Assembly (NCBI GenBank): GCA_900116485.1
Contig: FPAX01000016.1
Coordinates: 1 to 49,069, forward strand
Direction: 5' to 3'
Origin: Selenomonas sp. GACV-9
GTDB taxonomy: Bacteria > Bacillota > Negativicutes > Selenomonadales > Selenomonadaceae
Length of the DNA stretch: 49,069 nucleotides
The notes under the pieces are model-generated. The model was not told the origin of the DNA and made no database searches. It saw only the letters and a list, made by a program, of their open reading frames with translations. Below, one piece after another: positions 16,666 to 25,787 of this stretch. A program made the position numbers and the translations under genes. Positions within the stretch are counted from its first letter, which is position 1, and every line of letters begins with the position of its first letter.

Positions 16666-17409
16666 TCAGCGGAACACACCAGCCAAATACTCCTCGAGAT
16701 TCGTGCGGATAGGCATCAGATAGAGGCTCGCGTCCATCTTGTCAGCCAGCTCCATGACCTCGCGCGAGAACTGTACGCTCCACTCCAGGCTAGGCTCGAA
16801 AGCCTGCGGGAAGACAACATTGTTCTTGCGCTCCCAATAGCTCTGCGAGCCCGCATTCATAACCGGCGATACCCCCCAATACACCTCCAGGCCAGACAGC
16901 ATGTCAGCATATATCTCGAGCAAGCGCCTGTCATAGAACGGCTGGGTGAAAAAGCCCTTGGCACCAGCCTGGACCTTGCGGTGGATGCGGTAAAGCTCAT
17001 GACGCATCGAACTGCGGTACTGATCGATGCCGGCATAGACCGTGACTTCCGGCATTTCCTCGCGGAACTTGCGGATGACATCGGTGCTCTCCGTCGGATA
17101 GACCGCATGGGTCATGCGCTGCGGCGGATCACCTTCGATAACCAGCACCTCGCGGATACCATGCTCGCGCAGATAGTCCTTCATCGGCAGCTCTTCCTCA
17201 AGATTGATATCCATCGCCCGGATATGCGGCATGGCATTGGGGAAATACTCCTTGGCCATCGCGGCCCCCTGCCAGCTGCGCGTCTCAAAGCGCAGGAGAT
17301 CGGGGATATTGATGACGTCAATCCTATCCTGATACTGCTGCAAGAGCGCGAGTTCCGCGCGCAGCGTTTCTTCGTCGCGCGGCACGAGCTCAACGGATAC
17401 ACGTTTCAT
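16666..17409 (-). CDS. metF: Methylenetetrahydrofolate reductase family protein
   Basis: A 247-residue protein with a TIM barrel of the MTHFR type. Supporting segments are VLVIEGDPPQ (about 94-103), the GIDQYR region and GAKGFFTQPFYD (about 153-164), which matches the flavin/folate-binding strand of MetF. It is shorter than E. coli MetF (~296) and its N-terminal Glu-containing strand is VSVELVP. No metV-type zinc partner is beside it. Neighbours NfnAB, Fhs and FolD support a folate one-carbon role, reducing methylene-THF to methyl-THF. The electron donor is not evident. Confidence 0.75.
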   Translation of the reverse strand: MKRVSVELVPRDEETLRAELALLQQYQDRIDVINIPDLLRFETRSWQGAAMAKEYFPNAMPHIRAMDINLEEELPMKDYLREHGIREVLVIEGDPPQRMTHAVYPTESTDVIRKFREEMPEVTVYAGIDQYRSSMRHELYRIHRKVQAGAKGFFTQPFYDRRLLEIYADMLSGLEVYWGVSPVMNAGSQSYWERKNNVVFPQAFEPSLEWSVQFSREVMELADKMDASLYLMPIRTNLEEYLAGVFR

Positions 17410-17456
17410 AGGCTGCCTCCAGACTTTTCCTCTTGGTTATGAATTACATAAATCAT

Positions 17457-17485
17457 ATTGTAAGGGTTTTTTATGGATTTTGCAA
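17457..17485 (-). promoter_or_regulatory. Promoter of the metF-nfnAB operon
   Basis: Minus-strand TTGCAA (17480-17485), 17 bp spacer, TACAAT (17457-17462), 47 bp upstream of metF. Confidence 0.7.
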
Positions 17486-17523
17486 GTAGATTGCAAATGG
17501 CAGCCATAAATATAATCAATGAT

Positions 17524-17562
17524 AAAATAAAGCGCATTGGGATATTATTCCCAATGCGCTTT
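17524..17562 (-). terminator. Terminator of fhs
   Basis: A 14 bp stem (AAAGCGCATTGGGA and complement) with a short loop and a TTTATTTTAT tail on the minus strand, 34 bp after the fhs stop. Confidence 0.85.
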
Positions 17563-17595
17563 CCGTCAATCGAGCGGTCAAATGCGGTTCTCTTC

Positions 17596-19263
17596 TCAGA
17601 AAAGGCCCGTGATTTTGCCATTTTCGTCGATATCCATATTTTCAGCCGCCGGTTTCTTCGGCAGGCCTGGCATCGTAAGGATGTTGCCCGTCAAGGCGAC
17701 GATGAAGCCAGCACCAGCAGCTACGCGCAGCTCGCGCACCGTGATGCGGAAACCTTCCGGACGGCCAAGTTTCGTGGCATCATCCGACAGGGAATACTGG
17801 GTTTTGGCCATGCAGACCGGCATCTTGTCAAAGCCCAGCGTCTCGATTTCCTGCAGCTGTTTCTTGGCAGCTGCCGTGAAATCCACACCATCGGCACCAT
17901 AGATTTCCCGTGCGATGGCCGTGATCTTCTCTGGGATTGACTGCTCCGTCTCATAGATGAAATGGAAGTCGTTCTGCTTGCCAAAAGCCTCTTCGACCTT
18001 TTCGGCCAGTTTCAGGCCGCCTTCGCCGCCTTTGGCCCAGACCTCCGACAAAGCGACCTCAGCACCGAGCTCGTTGCATTTCTTCTCGACAAAGTCCAGT
18101 TCTTCCTTCGTATCCGTCGGGAAGGCATTGATGGCAACCACTGCCGGCAGGCCAAACTTCTGGATGTTTTCGATATGCTTGGTAAGGTTGGCTAGCCCTT
18201 TTTCAAGGGCTGCCATATCGACATGGTCAAGCTCTTTCTTATCCAGGCCGCCATGCATCTTGAGAGCGCGGACCGTCGCCACGATTACCACCGCATCGGG
18301 ATGGATGCCAGCAAAGCGACACTTGATGTCGAGGAATTTCTCGGCACCGAGGTCCGCACCGAATCCAGCCTCCGTGACTACGTAATCGGCAAACTTCAGG
18401 GCAAACTTCGTCGCCATGACGCTGTTGCAGCCATGAGCGATATTAGCAAAGGGGCCGCCATGGATAAAGGCTGGCGTTCCCTCAAGGGTCTGCACGAGAT
18501 TCGGCTTGATGGCATCCTTGAACAGCAGAGTCAAAGCTCCCGTTACATTGAGCTCCTTGGCCCGTACAGCCCGGCCATCCCGGGTATAGGCAACGACGAT
18601 TTCTCCCAGGCGCTTTTTCATGTCCTCAAGACCCGAAGCCAGACACAGGATAGCCATCATCTCCGAGGCCACCGTGATATCAAAGCCAGTCTCCCGGGGC
18701 ACGCCATGTGCCTTGCCCCCCATGCCGATGACCACATGGCGCAGGGCGCGGTCGTTAAGGTCCAGCACGCGTTTCCAAACCACTCGGCGCACATCGATAT
18801 CCAGTACATTCCCCTGCTGGATGTGGTTATCGATGACAGCAGCCAGTAGGTTATGAGCCGTCGTAATCGCATGGAAGTCCCCGGTAAAGTGCAGGTTGAT
18901 ATCCTCCATCGGTACCACCTGAGCATAACCGCCACCAGCGGCGCCGCCTTTGAGGCCAAAGCAAGGACCAAGCGACGGTTCACGCAAGGCAACGGCCACC
19001 TTCTTCCCCTGCTTATGGAGGGCATCGGCCAGCCCTACACTGGTCGTCGTCTTGCCTTCCCCAGCCGGCGTCGGATTGATGGCCGTCACGAGAACCAGCT
19101 TACCATTGGGACGATCCTTGACCTTCTGCCAGGCATCCAGCGTGATTTTCGCCTTGTACTTGCCATAGAGTTCCAGTTCATCTTCCGAGATTTCCAGTTT
19201 CTCGGCGATTTTCCGGATGTCCTGCATCTCTGCTTCCTGAGCAATCTCCACATCAGTTTTCAT
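17596..19263 (-). CDS. fhs: Formate-tetrahydrofolate ligase
   Basis: A 555-residue enzyme that makes 10-formyl-THF from formate, THF and ATP. The N-terminal P-loop region [18 protein letters not shown] (about 64-81), [25 protein letters not shown] and the C-terminal [11 protein letters not shown] are signature segments, and length matches the family (~557). It follows folD by 47 bp and ends at a strong terminator. Formyl-THF feeds purine and formyl-Met synthesis or the methyl branch with FolD and metF. Confidence 0.97.
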   Translation of the reverse strand: MKTDVEIAQEAEMQDIRKIAEKLEISEDELELYGKYKAKITLDAWQKVKDRPNGKLVLVTAINPTPAGEGKTTTSVGLADALHKQGKKVAVALREPSLGPCFGLKGGAAGGGYAQVVPMEDINLHFTGDFHAITTAHNLLAAVIDNHIQQGNVLDIDVRRVVWKRVLDLNDRALRHVVIGMGGKAHGVPRETGFDITVASEMMAILCLASGLEDMKKRLGEIVVAYTRDGRAVRAKELNVTGALTLLFKDAIKPNLVQTLEGTPAFIHGGPFANIAHGCNSVMATKFALKFADYVVTEAGFGADLGAEKFLDIKCRFAGIHPDAVVIVATVRALKMHGGLDKKELDHVDMAALEKGLANLTKHIENIQKFGLPAVVAINAFPTDTKEELDFVEKKCNELGAEVALSEVWAKGGEGGLKLAEKVEEAFGKQNDFHFIYETEQSIPEKITAIAREIYGADGVDFTAAAKKQLQEIETLGFDKMPVCMAKTQYSLSDDATKLGRPEGFRITVRELRVAAGAGFIVALTGNILTMPGLPKKPAAENMDIDENGKITGLF

Positions 19264-19310
19264 TAGGCTTTCTTCTCCTCTGTTTGTTTCCGTGAAAGAT
19301 ATTCGGTTAT

Positions 19311-20174
19311 TTATTTGCAGGCTGCCTTTTCGGCCGCCTTGACAACATTCTGCATGAGCATAGCCACCGTCAGGAGTCCTACACCTCCCGGCACTGGCGT
19401 TATCGCTCCGGCCACTTCCTTGACAGCCTCAAAGTCCACATCACCCACAAGTTTTTTCGGGGCAATGCGGTTGATGCCGACATCGATAACGGTGGCACCC
19501 GGTTTTACCATATCCGCCGTGACAAAGTTCGGCTTGCCAATAGCAGCCACCAGGATATCCGCCTCCCGCGTAATCTCCGCCAAGTTCTCCGTATGGGAAT
19601 GGCAGATGGTCACCGTGGCATTCTTGGCCAGCAGCAGGTGCAGCATGGGCTTGCCCACGATATTGCTGCGGCCGATGACCACTGCCCGCTTGCCATCTAG
19701 GGGAATGTCAGCAAGTTCCAGCATGCGGATACAGCCTGCTGGCGTACAGGGAACCAGTCCATCCTCGCCAGTTACCAGCCGTCCTACGTTGACCGGATGG
19801 AATCCATCCACGTCCTTGGACGGGTCGATGCGGTTGAGGATTTCCGCCTCGTCTTTGGCAATCTGTGCCGGAAGCGGCAGCTGTACCAAAATGCCATGGA
19901 TGCGCTTATCGAGATTGAGTTCATCAATCTTGGCGATAAGCTCCTGTTTCGATGCCGTCTCCGGCATCTCCACCACTTCCGAATAAATCCCCAAAGCCTC
20001 ACAGGACTTATTCTTATTGCGGACATAAACCTGCGACGCCGGATTGCTGCCGACAATGATGACGGCCAGTCCCGGATTCACACCGTATTTTTCCCGCAAG
20101 GCTTCGGCCCGGCGGCCGGCATCCTCCTTGAACTGCTGTGCAAAGACTTTTCCTTCGAAAATTCTCGCTGACAT
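19311..20174 (-). CDS. folD: Bifunctional methylene-THF dehydrogenase/cyclohydrolase FolD
   Basis: A 287-residue protein carrying both reactions linking methylene-THF and formyl-THF. Visible are the catalytic [14 protein letters not shown] segment (about 50-63), the PLP...[10 protein letters not shown] motif near 122-129 and the NADP-binding [10 protein letters not shown] (about 168-177). It starts at an ATG after GGGAGG, 23 bp downstream of the UbiA-like gene. Its dehydrogenase step uses NADP(H), the product of the nearby NfnAB. Confidence 0.97.
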   Translation of the reverse strand: MSARIFEGKVFAQQFKEDAGRRAEALREKYGVNPGLAVIIVGSNPASQVYVRNKNKSCEALGIYSEVVEMPETASKQELIAKIDELNLDKRIHGILVQLPLPAQIAKDEAEILNRIDPSKDVDGFHPVNVGRLVTGEDGLVPCTPAGCIRMLELADIPLDGKRAVVIGRSNIVGKPMLHLLLAKNATVTICHSHTENLAEITREADILVAAIGKPNFVTADMVKPGATVIDVGINRIAPKKLVGDVDFEAVKEVAGAITPVPGGVGLLTVAMLMQNVVKAAEKAACK

Positions 20175-20197
20175 AGAGTCCCTCCCAGATAAATGGA

Positions 20198-21046
20198 TTA
20201 AAGATAAAAACTAAGCCAGGTACATACGCAAATCGCCACCGATACGATGCCATTGCGCATGAAATAGCGCTGCGTGACCCGGGAAAAATCCGTGGGGCTC
20301 ACGATCTTATGCTGATAGACCAGCGTTCCTGCCGCAATGCCAACCCCAAAGTAATACAGCGCAGACAGCTGCAGCATCACGCCCACCGCAAAGAAGCAGG
20401 CAATGCAGACGATATGCAAAGCGACAGCAATCTTGAAGGCCCCCGCAGCCCCGTACTCCGTTGCCAGGGAATGGAGGCCCTGACTCTTGTCAAACGCCTC
20501 ATCCTGGGCGCCATACATGGCATCAAAGGCGCCAATCCAGAGCGCAACAGCAATGCAGAGCAGCACCATCGGCGCCGTGACCTGGCCGCTGACACCAACC
20601 CATCCCCCTGCCGGCGCCATGCCGATGGCAAGGCCCAGGAACAGGTGACACCAGCCCGTAAAGCGCTTCGTGAACGGATAGATCATAAAGGGAACAGCGG
20701 CGATGGGCAAGAGATAAATGCAGATTGGGTGAAGCTGGGTCACAGCTGCCACCATCAAAGCCAGGCAGATCACGATAAAAACCCTGGCCTCCCGCTTAGA
20801 GATATCCCCCCGCACCATGGCACGATACTGCATGCGCGGCTGCTGGCTGTCATATTTGACATCGGCCAGATTATCCATAGCCAGTGCAGCTGCCCTTCCC
20901 GTCGTGATGGCTACCGCAATCCAAAACAAATCATGGAGCGATGGATGTCCACCGGCGGCCAGCAGTGCTGCCATAAAGGCAAAGGGCAGATCGAAGATCG
21001 TATGATGGAGCGCCACGTTATTGATATGTGCTTTTATGTTAATCAA
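20198..21046 (-). CDS. UbiA-family prenyltransferase (menaquinone pathway, MqnP-like)
   Basis: A 282-residue membrane protein with about eight helices. Both Asp-rich motifs of the superfamily are present: DNLADVKYD (about 57-65) and DAMYGAQDEAFD (about 175-186), which bind Mg-prenyl diphosphate. I chose the TTG at 21046 because it overlaps the UbiD stop as TTGA and is preceded by AAGGAG; a GTG seven codons upstream is possible. The UbiD-like decarboxylase before it and the polyprenyl diphosphate synthase upstream suggest prenylation of the quinone ring, most likely in menaquinone synthesis. Other mqn genes are not in the window. Confidence 0.85.
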   Translation of the reverse strand: MINIKAHINNVALHHTIFDLPFAFMAALLAAGGHPSLHDLFWIAVAITTGRAAALAMDNLADVKYDSQQPRMQYRAMVRGDISKREARVFIVICLALMVAAVTQLHPICIYLLPIAAVPFMIYPFTKRFTGWCHLFLGLAIGMAPAGGWVGVSGQVTAPMVLLCIAVALWIGAFDAMYGAQDEAFDKSQGLHSLATEYGAAGAFKIAVALHIVCIACFFAVGVMLQLSALYYFGVGIAAGTLVYQHKIVSPTDFSRVTQRYFMRNGIVSVAICVCTWLSFYL

Positions 21047-22503
21047 TCGAGACCAAGCTCCTTCCACTTGGCATCGACCTTCTTGCGGATATCCTCAGAC
21101 ATGCTGATCTCTTCCGGCCACTCACGGGTATGGCCCTCTTCCGGCCAGGTCTTCGTGGCATCAATGCCGAGTTTTGCACCCCATTTCGCCATGGGCGAGG
21201 AATGATCGAGAACATCGAGGGGGCCTTCCACAATCTCCAGGTCATGTTTCGCGTCGATGTTATTGTAGACGCGCCACCAGACTTCCTTCAGATCCTGGAC
21301 ATTGACATGGGCGTCGACAACGATGATCATCTTGACGTTCATCATCTGTCCCATGCCCCAGAGCGCATGCATGACCTTGCGCGCCTGCATCGGATACGAT
21401 TTCTTGATGGATACGATGCAGCAGTCATGGAATACGCCTTCCAGCGGCATGTTGATGTCAAGGATTTCCGGCTGCATCTGCTGCAGCAGCGGCAGGAAGA
21501 TGCGCTCCGTAGCCTTTGCCAGATAGCAGTCCTCCATCGGTGGCTTGCCGACAACCGTGGACGAATAGATAGCGTCCTTGCGGTGCGTGATAGCCGTGAT
21601 ATGGAATACCGGATAATCGTCAGCCAGGGAATAATAGCCCGTATGGTCACCAAAGGGTCCCTCGCGGCGGACTTCATCGGTCATGACATAGCCTTCGAGG
21701 ATGATTTCCGCATTGGCTGGTACTTCGATATCCACGGTCTTGCACTTGACCATCTCGACGGATTTATGACGCAGGAAGCCGGCAAAGACCATCTCATCGA
21801 TATCCCGTGGCAGCGGAGCCGTCGCCGCATAGGTCACCACCGGATCCGTACCGATAGCCACAGCGGCCTCGATGCGGTCGCCGCCCTGTGCCTTCGTATC
21901 GCGGAAGTTCTCGGCACCATTCTTATGGATATGCCAATGCATGCCCGTCGTGCGGCTGTCGTACTTCTGCAGGCGATACATGCCCACATTGCGCTTGCCC
22001 GTCTTCGGATTCTTCGTAAATACGAGTGGCAACGTGACAAACGGACCGCCATCGTCCGGCCAGCACTTGAGGATAGGGATCTCATCGAGATTCGGATTCT
22101 CCGTCTCGACAACCTCCTGGCACGGTGCATTCTTCACATATTTCGGGAAATTGATGGCGCGCTTGATCATCGGAATCATCGTGACAACGCTCATCTTATT
22201 CTGCAATGAAACATACGGAAGCTTCATCATCTCGCGCAGTTCATCGGCAACATCATCGAGTTTTTCCACGCCCAGTGCCAGCGCCATGCGCTCATAGCTG
22301 CCAAAGGCATTCATGAGCACCGGCATCTTCGAGCCCTTGACGTTCTCGAACAGCAGCGCCACATTCTTATCGCCTTCCATCTTGGACACGCGATCCGTGA
22401 TTTCGGTGATTTCCAGTTCCGGGTCTACCTCCGTCTGGATACGCTTGAGCAGGCCGCGTTTTTCGAGCTCCGCGATAAATTCCCGTAAATCCTTAAAAGC
22501 CAA
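21043..22503 (-). CDS. UbiD-family decarboxylase (menaquinone biosynthesis, MqnL-like)
   Basis: A 486-residue prenyl-FMN-dependent decarboxylase. The active-site region REGPFGDHTGYYS (about 280-292) carries the conserved R/E pair and metal-binding residues. It removes the aromatic carboxylate after or before prenylation in quinone synthesis. Translation starts at TTG (22501-22503) after GGGAGGAA. It lies 25 bp after tatC and is coupled to the UbiA gene. The partner UbiX/MqnM, which makes the prenyl-FMN cofactor, must lie elsewhere. Confidence 0.88.
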   Translation of the reverse strand: MAFKDLREFIAELEKRGLLKRIQTEVDPELEITEITDRVSKMEGDKNVALLFENVKGSKMPVLMNAFGSYERMALALGVEKLDDVADELREMMKLPYVSLQNKMSVVTMIPMIKRAINFPKYVKNAPCQEVVETENPNLDEIPILKCWPDDGGPFVTLPLVFTKNPKTGKRNVGMYRLQKYDSRTTGMHWHIHKNGAENFRDTKAQGGDRIEAAVAIGTDPVVTYAATAPLPRDIDEMVFAGFLRHKSVEMVKCKTVDIEVPANAEIILEGYVMTDEVRREGPFGDHTGYYSLADDYPVFHITAITHRKDAIYSSTVVGKPPMEDCYLAKATERIFLPLLQQMQPEILDINMPLEGVFHDCCIVSIKKSYPMQARKVMHALWGMGQMMNVKMIIVVDAHVNVQDLKEVWWRVYNNIDAKHDLEIVEGPLDVLDHSSPMAKWGAKLGIDATKTWPEEGHTREWPEEISMSEDIRKKVDAKWKELGLD

Positions 22504-22528
22504 AACATTTCCTCCCTAAAGTCCTGCC

Positions 22529-23308
22529 TCAGCGGCGCAGGACGTAACGAACAATAAAGTAGCCGACCTCATAGAGCACGATGATCGGCAGAGCAATCAT
22601 CGACTGCGTGAAGATATCTGGTGTCGGCGTGATCAATGCACCTGCCACGAAGGACAGGAAAATGATGATGCGCTGGTACTTCTTCAGGAAAGCTGAAGTT
22701 ATGATTCCCATCTTGCCCATGATCGTGATGACAAGAGGCAGTTCAAAGATGAAACCGAAGGGCATCACGAACATGATGACAAAATCAAAGTACTTATTGA
22801 CCGAAAACATTGCCTCAAGTTCCGCACTGTTGAATCCCATAAAGAAGCGGATACCTGCCGGCAGTACCAGAAAAAACGAAAAGGCCAGTCCTGCAAAGAA
22901 CAGGATGACCGAGGTCGGCACGACAAGCCCGAGAACAGCGCGTTCCTTATGGGTAAGTGCCGGCAGGAAAAAGCGCCAGACGTGCCAGAAAACGATTGGC
23001 AGTGCCAGCAGGAATCCGGCCACACAGGCAACCTTCAAATACGTGAAAAATGCCTCGGAAGGCTGCATATAGTAGAGCTTACCAGCCGGCAAGGTAATGT
23101 AATGCATGATATCTTCAATGAAGTAATACCCTACACAGCTGCCAAGCGCTACTGCCACCAGGCATTTGATGAGCCGGCTGCGAAGCTCCGTCAGATGAGC
23201 AACAAGCGACATGCTGCCATCATCCTGGACATACTCCACTGATCCCGGCTCAATGACTCCGCGCGGCTTCGGCGCCGCTATCTCTTCATATTGTTTCTCT
23301 TCTGCCAT
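22529..23308 (-). CDS. tatC: Sec-independent translocase subunit TatC
   Basis: A 259-residue protein with six membrane helices and the TatC signature SMSLVAHLTELRSRL (about 33-47) just before helix 1. TatC is the receptor for twin-arginine signal peptides and exports folded, often cofactor-bearing, proteins. An extra ~30-residue cytosolic N-terminus precedes the signature. It starts 15 bp after tatA and is followed at 25 bp by ubiD, so translocase and quinone genes probably share a transcript. Confidence 0.96.
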   Translation of the reverse strand: MAEEKQYEEIAAPKPRGVIEPGSVEYVQDDGSMSLVAHLTELRSRLIKCLVAVALGSCVGYYFIEDIMHYITLPAGKLYYMQPSEAFFTYLKVACVAGFLLALPIVFWHVWRFFLPALTHKERAVLGLVVPTSVILFFAGLAFSFFLVLPAGIRFFMGFNSAELEAMFSVNKYFDFVIMFVMPFGFIFELPLVITIMGKMGIITSAFLKKYQRIIIFLSFVAGALITPTPDIFTQSMIALPIIVLYEVGYFIVRYVLRR

Positions 23309-23323
23309 GTAACTCCACCTGGC

Positions 23324-23539
23324 TTACTGCTTTGTCGTATCAGACTTCGGCGGCAGTTCCTTCGGCTGCTCCGTTACATTGGTCATCAGCTGTTCTTTTT
23401 TCTCCTCTTCCCCCGTAGCGCTTGACTTGAACTCACGGATACCCTTACCGAGAGCTTTGCCGATTTCTGGCAGACGGCTCGGCCCAAAGATAACGAGCGC
23501 AATCAATACTACGATTCCAGCTTGCCATGGACTAAACAT
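23324..23539 (-). CDS. tatA: Twin-arginine translocase pore subunit TatA
   Basis: A 71-residue protein. One N-terminal membrane helix ([15 protein letters not shown]) is followed by the [21 protein letters not shown] amphipathic helix diagnostic of TatA/E, and then a charged tail. The second of two in-frame ATGs (23539) is 8 nt from AGGAGG; the first is only 2 nt away. It is first of the tatA-tatC pair. Confidence 0.95.
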   Translation of the reverse strand: MFSPWQAGIVVLIALVIFGPSRLPEIGKALGKGIREFKSSATGEEEKKEQLMTNVTEQPKELPPKSDTTKQ

Positions 23540-23668
23540 ATACATATCCTCCTAAAATCAATTCATTAACGCGGCTATACTTATTCGTTTCTATTATATC
23601 GAAAAACTATAAAAATCTCAATTAAACTTATGCCAGCTATCATATGAAATCTTTATGGACTATATAAC

Positions 23669-23699
23669 AAAAACCATCACTGCCAAGACAGTGATGGTT
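23669..23699 (-). terminator. Terminator between the two TatA-type genes
   Basis: A stem of AACCATCACTG and complement with a 6 nt loop and five T on the minus strand, 19 bp after the 142-aa protein's stop. Confidence 0.85.
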
Positions 23700-23717
23700 C
23701 CTGATATCTTAACTCAC

Positions 23718-24146
23718 TTATTCTGCTTTCTTGCCAGCTTGATCCTGGATCTGCTGACGTACCGACTCCTGCGTCGGAGCCTGATAGGACGGGGCAGCTG
23801 CCGGCTGCTCTGCTGCAGCTGCCTGTGGAGCAGTCGGTGCCTGCTGATTGGCCGGATACGGCTGCGCAGCCACCGGATTGACTGGTGCTGCTGGCTGCGC
23901 TTCTGCCGGCGATGCCGTAGCAGCAGCCTGCTGCTGGGCCGGTTGCTGCGGCTGAGCCGCTGCCTGCTGCTGCACAGGGGCCTGTTCCGGCGCATTGATG
24001 GCCTGCGACAAGACATTCGTCGCCTTCTTGAACTCGCGGATGCCCTTGCCAAGGGAGCGGGCAACTTCAGGCAGCTTGCCCGGCCCAAAGACGATCAAGC
24101 CAACAACCAAAATCAGGATAAGCTCAGGTACACCGATGCCAAACAT
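23718..24146 (-). CDS. TatA/TatB-type protein with a long Gln/Ala/Pro-rich tail
   Basis: A 142-residue protein. The first ~50 residues are a TatA/B core ([39 protein letters not shown]). About 90 residues follow of low-complexity sequence rich in Ala, Gln and Pro, ending in a short charged helix. The tail is far longer than in normal TatA. The N-terminal IGVPELI resembles TatB/TatA of Firmicutes, so it could serve as TatB. Start ATG 24146 is 6 nt after GGAGGAG. It follows the polyprenyl synthase by 51 bp. Confidence 0.85.
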   Translation of the reverse strand: MFGIGVPELILILVVGLIVFGPGKLPEVARSLGKGIREFKKATNVLSQAINAPEQAPVQQQAAAQPQQPAQQQAAATASPAEAQPAAPVNPVAAQPYPANQQAPTAPQAAAAEQPAAAPSYQAPTQESVRQQIQDQAGKKAE

Positions 24147-24197
24147 AATATACTCCTCCACATTTCCAGCTCATCGAGCCATAAATTCCCTTATCAA

Positions 24198-25175
24198 TCA
24201 AAAATCACGATTGCCGATGAAATCAGCCACCATGACAAAGGCCTCGCGGATCTCCGGGGCCAGGCTCTCAGGCAGCACATTGCGTGCCCGGTCAAGATAT
24301 TCATCCACCTTGGCCATTGCCACCTCAACACCATCGGTTGCTTTGACAATCTCCAGCGCCCGTGCAACCATCGCATCCGTCATATCCGAATCTGTCACGA
24401 TCCGCTCAAGCTCATCGGCATCAGGGCTCACATTGAGCGCCTGGATAACCGGCAGCGTGACGATTCCCTGCCGGATATCATTGCCAGCCGGCTTGCCAAT
24501 TTTCTCCGAAGTCTGCAGGATATCGAGCAAGTCGTCAGTAATCTGGAACGCCATGCCAATGCAGTGGCCGTATTCGGCCAGACGACGAACATCATCTTTA
24601 GCCAGCCCGCCCACGAAAGCACCAAGCTCGCAGCAGATTTCCAAGAAATCTGCTGTCTTCTTCTGAATCCGATCATAGTAGTTGTCAAGATCCTTGACAG
24701 CCTGATAGACAGTATGATTCTGGATGATCTCACCGACACTCAGGTTGCAGACAAGATCAGCCAAACGCTTGGATACGTAATTGCCATACTCACCATCAGC
24801 AATGAGACCAAACGCCCGTGCAAAGATATAATCACCACTGAGGATAGCAATCTGATTATCCCATTTGGCATTTGCCGTGATACAGCCACGGCGCGTATCA
24901 GCTTCGTCAATGACATCATCATGCACGAGCGACGCCGTATGAATAAGCTCCAACGCCTCTGCCAACGGCAACAGACGTCCCAGGCTATACGCCGGGCCGC
25001 CATGAGCAGCCAGCAAACAAAGTGCTGGTCGAATGCGCTTGCCACCTGCCGTCACCAGATGTGTTCCTATTTCTGTTACAAGGTCCACAGGCGAGGAAAC
25101 TGCCCCAATCAGTCCCTCATTGAGCTCCTTCAGCTCTGCCTCGATTACATCAAACATGGGGTTTGACACATTCAT
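24198..25175 (-). CDS. Polyprenyl (heptaprenyl/octaprenyl) diphosphate synthase
   Basis: A ~325-residue all-helical trans-prenyltransferase. The first Asp-rich motif is in HDDVIDEADTRRG (about 84-96) and the second in QITDDLLDI (about 213-221). The enzyme elongates farnesyl diphosphate to the side chain of menaquinone. Chain length cannot be read reliably from the sequence. The exact start is uncertain: GTG 25178, ATG 25175 or a GTG three codons later are all possible near AGGTGATG. It heads a stretch with TatA/B and, beyond a terminator, TatAC, UbiD and UbiA. Confidence 0.88.
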   Translation of the reverse strand: MNVSNPMFDVIEAELKELNEGLIGAVSSPVDLVTEIGTHLVTAGGKRIRPALCLLAAHGGPAYSLGRLLPLAEALELIHTASLVHDDVIDEADTRRGCITANAKWDNQIAILSGDYIFARAFGLIADGEYGNYVSKRLADLVCNLSVGEIIQNHTVYQAVKDLDNYYDRIQKKTADFLEICCELGAFVGGLAKDDVRRLAEYGHCIGMAFQITDDLLDILQTSEKIGKPAGNDIRQGIVTLPVIQALNVSPDADELERIVTDSDMTDAMVARALEIVKATDGVEVAMAKVDEYLDRARNVLPESLAPEIREAFVMVADFIGNRDF

Positions 25176-25267
25176 CACCTACAAAATCTCTCGTTCTTGT
25201 TTCGTTGCATATATTATAGTATTGTACTACATTTCGCTTTTTTTGTCATCGTCAAACTATATAAAAT

Positions 25268-25777
25268 TTATCGATGACATCTATTACGATAAGCCTTTGG
25301 CTTGCCGAGTATCTCCGCCAAAACGACAGCCTGCTGAGCATTCGCCGGTGTAAGTACCGGCAGCTGTCTCCCCACTTTCAGCGCATTGCGCACTGGCGGT
25401 CTCACCTTGGCCTGACGCTCATATTCGGCCTGTTCCGCCGCCCGGATAGCTGCCTCCTGCACCGCCCGCTCACGTGCATGAGCAAGTTCCCGCTGCTCAG
25501 CCGCCAGCCGTTCCCGGTATTCCTCAGCCTGCCGCCGCGCAGCCTCCGCATCATACGAAGACCCTTGCGTCCCTGCAGAAGGCGCATTGCGCAATTCCGG
25601 GATCTTGAACCCCAGTTTACCTGCTTGCTGTGACGCTTTTTCTGCCTTTTCCTGGGGCCATGGCACTGGCGGCTTGCTGCCTGGCTGCGGGCGCCGCGGC
25701 ACCTTGGGCTTTTTCCCCATCTTATCCGAAAGCACGGCAAACAAGGCAAAAAAGACAATCATCAGGATGGTTTCCAT
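25268..25777 (-). CDS. Membrane-anchored coiled-coil protein next to FloA, unknown function
   Basis: A 169-residue protein. An N-terminal membrane helix (METILMIVFFALFAVL) is followed by a Pro/Lys-rich linker, an Ala/Glu/Arg/Gln-rich helical stretch (about 73-122) likely to form a coiled coil, and a C-terminal segment. There is no known domain. It starts 10 bp after floA with its own GGAGG motif, so it is third in the nfeD-floA operon. A role as a FloA partner in membrane microdomains is inferred only from position and topology. Confidence 0.75.
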   Translation of the reverse strand: METILMIVFFALFAVLSDKMGKKPKVPRRPQPGSKPPVPWPQEKAEKASQQAGKLGFKIPELRNAPSAGTQGSSYDAEAARRQAEEYRERLAAEQRELAHARERAVQEAAIRAAEQAEYERQAKVRPPVRNALKVGRQLPVLTPANAQQAVVLAEILGKPKAYRNRCHR

Positions 25778-25787
25778 GATGTCCTCC

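Noticed and set aside
23750..24010. CRISPR or tandem repeat in the Gln/Ala-rich tail of the TatA/B protein
   Set aside because: The repetition is at amino-acid level only; there are no regular DNA repeats or spacers.
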